DNA of 64,000 nucleotides, taken from NCBI RefSeq assembly GCF_032854445.1, contig NC_088303.1, forward strand, positions 28,003,265 to 28,067,264, given 5' to 3'. The notes under the pieces were generated by a model. That model was not told the DNA's origin and searched no databases. It was given only the letters and a program-made list of their open reading frames with translations. How positions within the stretch are numbered: position 1 is the first letter of the stretch; the number at the start of each line of letters is the position of its first letter. Shown one piece after another: positions 34,240 through 46,100 of the stretch. Origin of the DNA: Liolophura sinensis. Lineage: Eukaryota > Mollusca > Polyplacophora > Chitonida > Chitonidae. The translations under genes were made by a program, and so were the position numbers.

Positions 34240-34420
34240 AATATTTAAAATGTAATTATATTTAATGCATTCTGGCAGGAATGCACTGGCAACCTGGGGA
34301 TAGTCGTGCGTTTCTCCCGGGTCCCTGCCCAGTTTCCTCTCACAAACAATGCTGGCCGCCATTGTATAAGGGAAATATTCTTGAGTACTGCTGAAAACAC
34401 CAATCAAATAAATTAGTAAA
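34240..34420 (+). repeat. V-SINE body and tail
   Basis: GGCAACCTGGGGATAGTCGT with CCAGTTTCCTCTCACAAACA, AATGCTGGCCGCCATTGTAT, AAATATTCTTGAGTAC and ACACCAATCAAATAAATTAG. The head is missing. Confidence 0.7.
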
Positions 34421-34587
34421 GCAACGCACTGGAGTACGGCTCTGTCATTCTGTACTTTCACAGTTCTGTAAAGGTTTTGCTTTAGTTTTTCATCATTAAA
34501 AATCTTATGTATTTATTGTATATATACATGGGGCTATTACCAAAAAGCTTTTGTAAAGTTAACTTCTTCCTGTTCTCTACTCGTTCC

Positions 34588-34655
34588 TTTGATTGGTATT
34601 TTACACCACACTCAAGACCTGTTACAAGTAGCATTATGGTGGGAGGTTCACGTTA
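34588..34655 (-). repeat. V-SINE tail fragment
   Basis: Plus-strand GATTGGTATTTTACACCACA, CTCAAGACC and GCATTATGGTGGGAGG are the complement of the V-SINE 3' end. Confidence 0.5.
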
Positions 34656-34849
34656 CATCATTGGGGCTTCTTTGTTGGAAAGTTTAGCTTCGTGAATATT
34701 ATTTATCGCACATGAACCTCCACAAACCATACACATTCATCAACCAGATAAGGTACTAATTATGTATAAGACCAGCCTTGTCCTAGGACTTCAAAGCGTT
34801 GACCCATATACATGTATGTAATTCATTGCTGGGTACTGCTGCCTGACAT

Positions 34850-35070
34850 TTATTTAATTGGAGTTCAGGACTTTTAAATCTACGAAGGCGACCAGGCAGT
34901 GGCCTGAGTAAAGCTTGATAACTAGGCGAGGCACCCAGCAAACCCCCTGATGGAAAACAGCAGTCAAAACAACGATAGCAGGATTTGAACACACGATCTC
35001 ATTTGTCAAAGGCCTGACAACCAGTGAGTGAGCGCCCTGCCAGAAATTTCTCTGAAACAGAGACACGGAA
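34850..35070 (-). repeat. SINE head of another tRNA-derived family
   Basis: On the minus strand a B-box-like GTTCAAATCCTGC follows a tRNA-like leader containing GGCAGGGCGCTCACTCACTG. The body has CTGGGTGCCTCGCCTAGTTA. The long minus-strand frame here is not a gene. Confidence 0.35.
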
Positions 35071-35254
35071 GTTTGATCGAACGATTGCTTGCATTGATTG
35101 ATGTTTGTAAAACATACTCAAAACGGATTTCCTTATGGCTGCAGTTAGGTCTGCAAGAGGGACCGAAAGAACCTGGGGAAAACTCTCCGGTGTTGCTACG
35201 TTGTAAGTACTTCGCACCCTCCTGGTACAGAACCTGCATTTGAACAACCGGCCT

Positions 35255-35306
35255 GATGATGGTGGGCTAGTGGTCTGTAGCGGGCTAGTGGTCTGTAGCG
35301 GACCAA
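35255..35306. repeat. Short tandem duplication
   Basis: GGGCTAGTGGTCTGTAGC occurs twice in direct succession, followed by GGACCAATC. Confidence 0.8.
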
Positions 35307-35411
35307 TCTAGGCCACTCATTCAATATGGACCACTTGGCCAGTCAAAAGATAATGACTTACTCTGAGCACCCCAGTCTAATACCTCAACACATGAAACTG
35401 AATGCTGTTAA

Positions 35412-35535
35412 TTAAGTTATTTGATTGGTGTTTTACGCCATACTCAAGAATATTTCACTTATACGACGGCGGCCACCATTATGGTGGGAGGAAACCCGGC
35501 AGAACCCGGGGGTAACCCACAACCATCAGAAATGA
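35412..35535 (-). repeat. V-SINE 3' half
   Basis: Plus-strand TTGATTGGTGTTTTACGCCA, ATATTTCACTTATACGACGG and GGTGGGAGGAAACCCGG are the complement of the well-kept V-SINE 3' half. Confidence 0.7.
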
Positions 35536-35539
35536 ATGC

Positions 35540-37027
35540 TGTGAATGTTCTTAAATGCAATATTGTACACCAAGTACTCATCAATAAATCAATCAATATG
35601 TGCTTAGTAAGTGAGAACGTTATTTGGACAGTCATGTTACCTAGGCTGACAAACTTACTGGATTATTTGATTATTTTATCTTGGTCGTACGCCGTACTGG
35701 AGAATATCCTGCGATATATCCATCCGTCTAGCCAGCTGAAACCGAAACTAGATTAAACCATTAAAATGGATTTATCTGTTTAAAGCTTATACGGTATCAG
35801 GAAATTCCTCATTTCCAGTTGACAATGCAAAATGCCTCAGCCTGGAGTGCTGGATAATCATAGACACATTGCGTGTAGTTTATAGAGAATAAAAAATTAT
35901 TCTCTAGCTCGAAAACAGCAGTACTGGGTGTTCATTTCAGCAGGACTTGCATGATCAGATCCATTCGTTGCAGTGCGTTACACCATGGAGGTATATATAG
36001 ACTTGGGCTCTTAAAAGTGGTCAATGTATGATACCGACATAGAAAGACTTTGGCTTCGTTTTCACAGGGATTAAACTGTCTGCCATGTGGCAGGTCTTCG
36101 AGATTAAGGCAGCTTCTGACACCTGGGATAAAAGGTACTCCGAATGCACCTAGTCGTGCACCAGAGCCCACATGCTCACCTATGTTGCCCAGCACTGCTT
36201 TTCGAGAAATATAGGAATGTAGTGTTTACAAAAATCGAACTTGTTAGGAAACCGTTTATGGGGCCCTAATTTGCCACATGTGCATATTCAGTTAAGTATT
36301 TTCTGGATCTTATTTTTTTAAACTATAAATCTTTAGTTGTGCGTAAATGTGAGTTTATGAAACTCAAAACAGGAGCAATTTTGGATACTTCTAAATAAGG
36401 CCCATGTACTTCAAATGGGCAATTTTCTCAATTTTCAATCATCATTTAAAAAAAATTGATCTCCACGGCCCATAACCCATCAACACCAGGTAAATGGCAC
36501 ATACTAATACTACCTCCAAAACATCATTTTATACTGGAAAATTGTGAAAAAAAAAAAAAAAAAAAAAATGTTCCCGATTGCTCAATAAATATCACTGTCC
36601 TTTACATACTATATCTTCTGATACAATAGTCCTATAGATGTGATTAAAACATCCACTTAGATGTACAAATATGACGTTACTACATCTTTGTTGTGTGCAG
36701 AATTTGGAGTTGACACTTCTTACTCAAAGTAAGTGCTCATGATGGGATCCCTTTTGCTGCAGCTTAACATATGCCCCGCTCACAGACGCCCTGTGAGGTG
36801 CGGTATCATACAATGGACATCAAAGGCTGCCTTGCAGCGGGAGGGTTCATTCAGAGTTGTCTAGCTGGTTCGCTTGACTGACTGGGCGAGTTGTTCCTCC
36901 TTCCATATATACCTCCAGACTGGTTATACAATCAGTCTTTAAATAGTCTCGCCTTTATCTCAGAGATCCAGTGTAGTGGGAGAGTAATCGGTGTGTCAAC
37001 AGGATATATGCAACTAGGAAAACTTTG
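35540..37027 (-). other. SPIDR 3' flank, probable 3' UTR and spacer
   Basis: This lies just downstream of the SPIDR stop on the minus strand. I found no canonical AATAAA on that strand close to the stop, so the 3' UTR end is not fixed. An A-run of about 22 lies near 36546-36568. A perfect hairpin, AGAGAATAA/TTATTCTCT, lies at 35884-35905. Confidence 0.4.
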
Positions 37028-37159
37028 TCAACCTCCTGAGACCGCCACTTCCTTTAGCTTCAGGACAACACAGGCATCATTCTGTCCACCGTCTTTATCT
37101 TGCAGAATACAGACCAATGGTCCCACAGCGCAGTCTAGCACACAGGATATATCATGTCC
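37028..37159 (-). CDS. SPIDR: SPIDR exon 22, last exon with stop
   Basis: Residues 931-973 and TGA at 37030-37028. GHDISCVLDCAVGPLVCILQ, then VVLKLKEVAVSGG; human KSVLGKEVGLLNCFVQSV and IGLEEIELLSAGG. Acceptor ACTATTTGTAG. Confidence 0.93.
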   Translation of the reverse strand, partial: GHDISCVLDCAVGPLVCILQDKDGGQNDACVVLKLKEVAVSGG

Positions 37160-40100
37160 CTACAAATAGTACAGGATTACAACAGACAATTAGATATAGG
37201 CAGAACAGTTAATATACATCATTCTGGGGCACGTTCCACAAAGCTGTCTTAACTCTGACGTACATGTCAGGGCAGGTTTCCATGGAAATTGCCCCAGGTG
37301 CATCTTATTTCATAAACTGACTCAGAAAGTGTAGGACCACTCAGAGGGACAAGAAGATTGATGCTTTGTGCTGTTACTTTATAATTTATCACTGTAGCAT
37401 TATTATTCATCATTGCAGATTTACCCATAGCAAACAGGCTACATACCTCTTCTGAATCACTGGGTGGCAAGATTTTCTCAACAGTACTTTGGTGAAGCTA
37501 AAATTAAGAAAATCTTTAATCATCAGTGTATTTTAGGAAGCCAATAATCAAACTAGATATTATGTAGTAGCTTATAACTGCATTGAGCCCATGGCTCATG
37601 AGCACACAAACATGTAACATTTAACTTCGCGATGATGGACAGGAGACATCAACATTTATAACATTCATGAATGCAATTCATGACTCCATTAATTTAAAAG
37701 ATTTGTCAACACATAGATATACATGGTACATGGAGCTCGTTCAAAATTGAAGGGTTGTAGAATCATTTATTCATAGTGCACGTTTATGTCCCTAGCATGT
37801 ATCTGGATGATCCGATTGATTTGTGTTTAATGCCGTACTCAAGAAACCATATCACATCCTGAGTCCGCTAACAGGAAGTTCAGGATCAGTATCATTGCTC
37901 ATGTTAGTGTATGGTAGATTTTGTGACTGTGTCGACATATCTGTACCCAGAAAAAAGAACATATTTACATGTGCATGCAAATATTATGCTACTTTATCGC
38001 CCCAAAATCATTGAGGTTGTGAATAATCAAAACCTATTTAGTTCAAACACTTCATGTACTTTCTGAGGAGACCTCTTACTGAAAAAGTATAAATAATATG
38101 TTTCTTTGCCTGAGGTTTAACAACCGAACATTTTGACTCCCTCTTATCATGTTAAAAAACTCTAAACAGTGATATAATTTTTTAAATTTTCATGTCCTTA
38201 TATGCTTCTGTTTTAAACACCCAAGTGCACACCGGATATGTTTATAGTAAAATCAATTTTGTCACTGTCAATGTTCCAATATTCTACAAGTACCATTTGT
38301 TGTTATTTGTTCTGACATAACTTGCTTATCTGTTACTGGGCTGTGCTGACCCCTAGCTGATACCTGGACATAACTTACTTATTTGTTACTGGGGGTGCTG
38401 ATCCCTAGCTGATACCTGGACATAACTTGCTTATCTGTTACTGGGGTGTGCTGATCCCTAGCTGATACCTGGACATAACTTACTTATCTGTTACTGGGCT
38501 GTGCTGATCCCTAGCTGATACCTGGACATAACTTACTTATCTGTTACTGGGGTGTGCTGATCCCTAGCTGATACCTGAACATAACTTACTTATCTGTTAC
38601 TGGGGTGTGCTGATCCCTAGCTGATACCTGGACATAACTTACTTATCTGTTACTGGGGTGTGCTGATCCCTAGCTGATACCTGGACATAACTTACTTATC
38701 TGTTACCGGGGTGTGCTTATCCCTAGCTGATACCTGGACATAACTTACTTATCTGTTACTGGGGTGTGCTGATCTCTAGCTGATACCTGGACATAACTTA
38801 CTTATTTGTTACTGGGGTGTGCTGATCCCTAGCTGATACCTGGACATAACTTCCTTATTTGTTACTGGGGTGTGCTGATCCCTAGCTGATACCTGGACAT
38901 AACTTACTTAACCGTTACCAGGGTGTGCTGATCCCTAGCTGATACCTGGACATAACTTACTTATCTGTTACTGGGGTGTGCTTATCCCTAGCTGATACCT
39001 GGACATAACTTACTTATTTGTTACTGGGGTGTTCTGATCCCTAGCTGATACCTGGACATAACTTACTTATCTGTTACTGGGGTGTGCTGATCCCTAGCTG
39101 ATACCTGTGACCAGGAAGCGTGTTACCTACTGTTAACGGGAAGGTGGCTCAAGGACAAGGTCGATGGGGACCATCTTTTGTGTTCTTATACATCATTTTG
39201 GGGGCATACATGTACAGAACTGTATGTATCAAAATCACCCCTCTATTTTATTCATAATTAACATCAATAGTCAATTTAAGAAAATAACATCAACAGAGAA
39301 TATAAAACCGGCTCAACAAGAGCAGCACAGCGCCACCCTCTTCCCCACACACATATTCAGACTCTTTCCCCGCAGAATTCTTTTAACAGCTACATTGTGT
39401 CACATCTGCTATAACAGCTGTAGGCCACTCAATTTCTGCTGCCTTAGGAAGACTGTAGTTTAAAGACATTTTTATCCACCAAGAACAAATTTGACCTGTT
39501 TTTTTTAGAACTTTTACATGTAAGAGGACAGCAATCCAATAAAGTGCATATCAAGAAACAAAAAAACATGTTTCATGTACACAGATGGGTATCCAAAGAT
39601 GGTAGCTGTTAACAGGCTCACCTCAACCAGTAGCTGAATGCTCTCAGTGTGCAGATCAGGGCAGTGCACACACACCTCCATTTTAATTCTGTTGACTGGT
39701 GAAGAGACTGGACGTCGGCACAATGGACAAGACAACGCACTGTCAAAAAACAGAAAAATTAGTGCACTGCCAATAACAGACAAGTCTGTGCACTGTAAAT
39801 AACAGACATGTCAGTGCTCTGTCAACAATAGGCAAATCAGTGCTCTGCCATCAATAGACAAGTTAGTGCTCTGCCATCAATAGACAAGTCAGTGCTCTGC
39901 CAGCAATAAAAAAGTCAGTGCACTGTCAGCAAGAGACATTTCAGTGTGCTGGCAACAACAGACAAGTCTGTGTACTGTCAAAAACAGATAGTCAGTGTGC
40001 TGTCAATAACAGACAAGTCAGTGTGCTGTCAACAACACAGAAGTCAGTGTGTTGTCAACAATAGACAAGTCAATGTACTGTCAACAACACACAAGTCAGT

Positions 40101-43100
40101 GTGTTGTGAAAAACACACAAGTCTGTGCTGTCAACAACTCACAAGTCAGTGTGCTATGAACAACACAGAAGTCAGTGTGCTGTCAACAACACACAAGTCA
40201 GTGTGTTGTCAACAATAGACAAGTCAATGTACTTTGAACAGACAAATCAGTGTGCTGTCAACAGCAGGCAAGTCAGTGTGCTGCAAACAACAGATGAGAC
40301 AATGTACTGTGAACAAGAAACAAGTCAATGTACTTTGAATAACAGACAAGTCAGTGCACTGTGAACAAGAGACAAGTCAGTGTACTGTGAACAACAGACA
40401 AGTCAGTGTACTGTGAACAACAGACAAGTTAGTGTACTGTGAACAACACATAAGACAGTGTGCTGTCAACAGCAGACATGTCAGTGACAGATAAGTTAAC
40501 TATCAACAGATAAGTTTAGTACACTGACAATTTACAAGTCAATGTACTGTGAACAAGTCAGTGTGTTGTCAACAACAGGCAAGTCAGTTTACAATCAACA
40601 GATAAGTTTAGTACACTGACAATGTACAAGTCAATGCACTGTCAACAACAGACAAGTCAGTGTGCTGTGAACAAGACAAGTCAGTGCACTATCCACAGAT
40701 AATTTTACTATACTGACAATAAGAGACAAGTCACTGTACTTTGAACAACAGACAAGTCAATGTACTGTGAACAACAGACGAAGCAATGTACTTTGAATAC
40801 CAGACAAGTCAGTGTACTATGAACTTAAGCTTAGCTTAGTACACTGACAATGTACAAGTCAATGCACTGTCAACAACAGATCAAGTCAATGTGCTGTGAA
40901 CAACAGACAATTTTGTGTGCTGTGAACAACAGACAAGTCAGTGCTCTGTCAACAACTGAAAAGTCAGTGTGCTGTGAACAGCACAAGTCAGTGCACTGTC
41001 AAAAACAGACAAGTCAGTGTGCTTTGAACAACACAGAAGTCAGTGCACTGTCAACAACAGACAAGACAGTGTGCTGTCAGCAACAGACAAGATATTGTGC
41101 TTACAGCACATTTTACTATCAACTTTTAACGTCAAAATTAAGCCACACTGCCTTGCCCTTTCCAAAAATACCAATGTGGTCGTCAAGATGGTCTATATAA
41201 ATGGACAATGTACAAGTCAATAATTTTACTTGCTTTAAGTTTCAAAAGTTATGCATCATGATAATTCATAAGCTTACAGACCCAACTGAGACTGGTTACC
41301 AGTCTCAACACTGATTTTGGTCCTGCCAATGGCAATTTTTGGTTGTATTATTAAGCTGACAACTGTAGTTTACAATCCCTTTGTGCTCGAGGGACATGAC
41401 TGTAAGCGAAGGCACCAATCGTGACCTTGCAATCAACATATACAGCCAACATAGGCTTACTATCTCTTTGTGCAAGTGAACACTGCTCTTATTTCAAACA
41501 TAAATGCCAAATGTGTATGGTTGGTATACACATGTACATCAGCAAAAAGGTAATTTATGTTACAAAGTTAACAATTTTTACTTCACATTTTACATGTGTT
41601 TTTCTTCACACTGTTGTATTTATGTTTTTTGTTCTGTCGAGAATGACCTGTACCTTGTCTTAACACTTTTTGTTATCTACAACAAGATGTCTTACCTGGT
41701 CTGGGGGTCAGAGGTCAAATTACTGTTATCACACTGATCACACTGCTGCCATATGTAACACTCCTCTTCATTTACATAAGATATTTTGCCTGAGACAAAA
41801 AATAAAATGAAAACACCAATCATACTTGGGATTTTCCTAAATGTACATGCAACATTGAACGTCAATGCCCTTAAATTCGGATATCACCAACACCTTTTTC
41901 GCATGTTCACCAGGCATTGTGTTAAGCATATTTTGAGCCGATTTCTGATGCTGTCAAACCCACTAAAACATAAATTATCACCATAATCAATAAATTATGG
42001 TCCAAAAATATCATTCGAAATTGCTTTTATTCATGTAAAAAGGTTGAAAAGATAGAGTGCGTGGAAGTTTCACTTACCTGTGACAGATACCAACTCTCCT
42101 AGAGCTGTGTCCTGGGTTAGAGGGAATGGTCTGATGACAGACTTCCTCAAGGCAATTAACTCTAAGTCTAACCCTTCAGGTACCCAAGGGGAGTAGCTCT
42201 GATGCTCATTGGTCATCTTCACAGCTCGTGTGTAATCGTCAGCAATCAGCTTTCCTGAAGAAAAAAAAAAAGAAGTTATATAACATGTCTGAAACTACCT
42301 TGTGTGGGAGGTAGGTGTATGTGTGTGGAAGGGGAGGGACAGGGGCGGATGTTGGTTGGCGAGATAGGGCCAGGCATGGTTGTGGATAAAAAATGTAGGA
42401 GGGGCAGGGAAGGTTTTATAAACATGGTAATCTGTTTCAGTGGTTAGTCACAAACTGATGATTAATGATGTGGGTCGTTGCATATAGAATATCATGACGC
42501 ATGATAAACAGTACAAACTGTGACACAAGTCAAAATGGCTGCTTTTGATAAAGTACACTGTCACGGGGTCAATCAAGCTTGTGTAAAATGGGCTGAATCC
42601 GTGTATGAAGTTCACACATATTCCAGGGTGAGAGGGCCTCACAGGGCTAATTTGATGGAAGTTTCTCTACATGACAGATATTATTTCTTGGAGATCAACC
42701 TCCAAATATCTTACAAATCCACCAACTAGACAAGGTACTACAAATGTATGCAGACAAACAAGTAAGGGGCCTGACTGGCCTAGTGGTTAGCATGCTAGCA
42801 AAGCACAATGACTTAGGGGTCTCTAAACAATGCAGTCGCTTAGAGTTCAAGTCCAGCTCATGCTGGCTTCCTCTCCAGTTTTATGTGAGAAGCTTTGCCA
42901 GCCACCTGAGAATGGTCATAGGTTACCTGTGGGCTATGACCAGTTTCCTCAAACTATAATGTTGGCCACTGTTGTGGAAGGGAAATATTCTTGAGTACGG
43001 TCAATCAAATAAATAAATGCAACATTCCATGATGATGATAAGGCATATTATATTCCATAAAGAAGAAATAGATGTCGATTTATTTTATTTATTTTGATTG

Positions 43101-46100
43101 GTGTTTTACGCTGTACTCAATGATTCACTTATATGATGGTGGCCAGCATTACGGTGGGAGGAAACCGGCCAATGCCAAGGGAAACCCACAACTTTCTGGT
43201 TGCTGGCAGACCTTCTCATGTACGGCCAGAGAGGAAGGCAGCATGAGCTGGACTTGAACTCACAGTGACTGCATTGGTGGGAGGCAACAGATGTTGATCC
43301 ATTTGTGTATAGTTTACAGTTGTACATAATCCGAGTCTTTAAAACTGACAGGCTGAGGCAATCTTTAAAAAAATTCTTGGGGCCTCCGTGGCTCATTTGG
43401 TTAGCATGCTAGCGCAGTGTAATGACCCAGGAGCCTCTCACCAATGCAGTCGCTGGGAGTTCAAGTCTAGCTCAAGCTGGCTTCCTCTCCGCCATAAGTG
43501 GGCAACCTGGAAGACCTGTGGATGGTCTACCTGGTTTCCTCCCAAAATAATGCTGGTCGTCGTCGTATAAGTGAAATATTCTTGAGTACAGCGTAGAACA
43601 CCCCAATCAAATAAATAAATAAAATAAAAAAATTCTTTGTTGGTCATATCCTGTAAGGAATTCTATATTTTCTCTTTTATTCTGGCAAATGTCCATGACA
43701 GGGATTTTTAAAAAAATTTATATTGAGAGAGAGGATAAAAATCAGCTGTATCTCCGACTACCAAGCATCAAGAACAAGTGTCTGCCTGAGTAATGTGTGT
43801 CTCACCATGACAGTGATAAACATCTCTCACAAACACCAGGTCCCCCGGATCTAGCTGCATGTTACTCAGTTCACACGACTCCATCAGGTACAAACGTGGA
43901 GTGAGGGCGGAGCCTGTGGATCCAGACGTCAGTGATTGGTCATATACATATACCACTTGACAGCAAGTATCATATGGTCTTCTCTCCTTCTGAAAAAGGT
44001 AACAAATTCATGGAGGTGTATTTATTCATTTATTTGACTGGTGGGTGGCCAAGGTGGTTAGCACACCAGTGTGGCGCAATGACCCAGGAGCCTCTCACCA
44101 ATGCAGTCGCTGTGAGTTAAAGCCCAGCTCATGCCGGCTTCCTCTCTGGCTGTCCGTGGGACGATCTGCTAGCAACCTGCAGATGGTCATGGGTTTCTGC
44201 CTGGTTTCCTTTCACCATAATGCTGGCTGCTGTCATACAAGTGAAATATTCTTGAGTCCGGCATAAAACACCAATTGAATAAATAGATAAATAAATCTAA
44301 CTGGTGTTTGTAATTGTGTTCTTATCAATTTTTCATCTACATGACAGTAATCAGGTCAATTGGTTGAGGACGCCACAGCACCTTGCTAGGCACCGGGTAC
44401 ACGAGCTGGAGCTGGGTATTAATGCCACATCAACAACATATCAGCCATATTGTGCAGAGAACATGTTTAAACCACTGTCCAACCAAAACGATGAAGATAA
44501 AATTAAGTGTTATATGACCAAAGCCGATTTTCTTCAACGGATCTACATGGCAGAGCTCAAAAATAGTCACTTAGATGGCTGAGGTCCTATTCTTTTAACA
44601 TCAGTGAAGATGGATTGGAACTTTCGAATTCACTTGTCATTCTGGCTGAAATCATTAGTCCTTTTGACCATTATTTCTCAGCAAATTTGAACACAGATAT
44701 CATGCATGTTTCAGAATATTAAAAGGAATATTATATGATGTTGACAAGTTATTTTGTGATTTCTGTTAAGTCTAGATGTGCTCCTGCCTTACCAAGACAT
44801 TTTAGTCTTCAAAATGAATTTTGTTTTCAAACTGCAAAGTTACACCTTTACTGGTCACATTTGTTGATGATTTACATACACGCTTTATATATACGACATA
44901 GATTCACAAAGGTAAGGAGCAATATGGGTGCCTGGACACGTGTAGCTGAAGAGAGTAAATTTAATCTACCGAAAACAAATCGTTGAAAAAAAAAAATGAC
45001 CTCAAACTTTTCACAGCTGTGCTTCTCCGTGACAAACTGTCCTACCTTTATAGACACTTCATCAACGTAAAACACTTTGAATAGAAATGATCTCCTGCTA
45101 TCAGCATCTGTCACACAAGGCTGTAAAACATAAAATAAAAAGCTGATCAATTCACCTTTATATGAATTTGAAAAAAAAAAATACACTTCAAAAGACAGGC
45201 ATTTTAAAAGCTGATATGAAAGCAATGTTTGACGTGGACTGATTTTCAATGTCAAAAACAACTGAGAACACTCACACACACACACACACAAAAAAAAATA
45301 ACTATACCAAACAAATTAAATATCTAATCTGGTTTAAATGATCTCTTAAGTAGATCAAGCAAGGCGAGGCACATTACCGGAGACACAAATAATAAAATAT
45401 ATAAATATATAATCACCCTTTGAACCTTACTCCAAAAAATTCCCCAAACAGGACACGCAGGAACCTTGTATTCCACTGATTAGTTTAATGTAATGTACGA
45501 ATAGTAAATCAGGAGAAATGAATGATGGCAAAATAAAGTGCTGAAATATTGTGTCAAAATGAGTCTTTCGTTACACTACTTGTGTAGAATAGACAGGTAA
45601 AATAGTCTCACCTTGTTTCGTACATTTCCGTACCTATTTCATTAGTGATTTATGCCATTTTCCAAAATGTTTCTCCCATATGACAGCATTCAAACTGCAG
45701 TCAAATAGTAAGAATTTCACACTGCATGTGTAACTTTCAAAAATGAATTTTCCATTCCCTGTCATTATTTACACCTTCAAAAAATATTATCTCTGACAAA
45801 GAAATAAGCAAACCTTGGGTCGTGTACTCAATCAAAACATCGCTTTCTAGCTCTATTTGTGGTAAATATATGAAACTGACTTACTGAAGAATTCAAAATG
45901 TTTTTTAGTTCATACGATGTGACCTTTAACCGAGGGTCAGAGGTCTGTGGAAGGTCATGTGACAGTTGAACTCCGCTCCTCTCATGCCAGGCTTTCATCA
46001 GATAACAAAAACCAGGAGCAGGGCGTGGTACTGTCTAAAACAGATACATGATGACAACTGTATATCAGTTGTTAGATCGCTGCTCTGGAAATGCTCTACT

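Noticed and set aside
39740-41110. CRISPR-like array
   Set aside because: Units abut without unique spacers, no cas genes are present, and the DNA is eukaryotic.
39946-41200. Cys/Gln/Asn-rich repeat proteins of 79-116 residues
   Set aside because: They are produced by the 26-bp array read on the plus strand; the unit is not a multiple of three, so frames shift and close at random.
42300-42400. G-quadruplex near SPIDR exon 18
   Set aside because: Runs such as GGGGAGGGACAGGGG are suggestive, but loops and strand do not give a convincing functional case.
42764-44298. tRNA genes
   Set aside because: The A- and B-box-like words belong to SINE heads; no cloverleaf with an anticodon stem was found.
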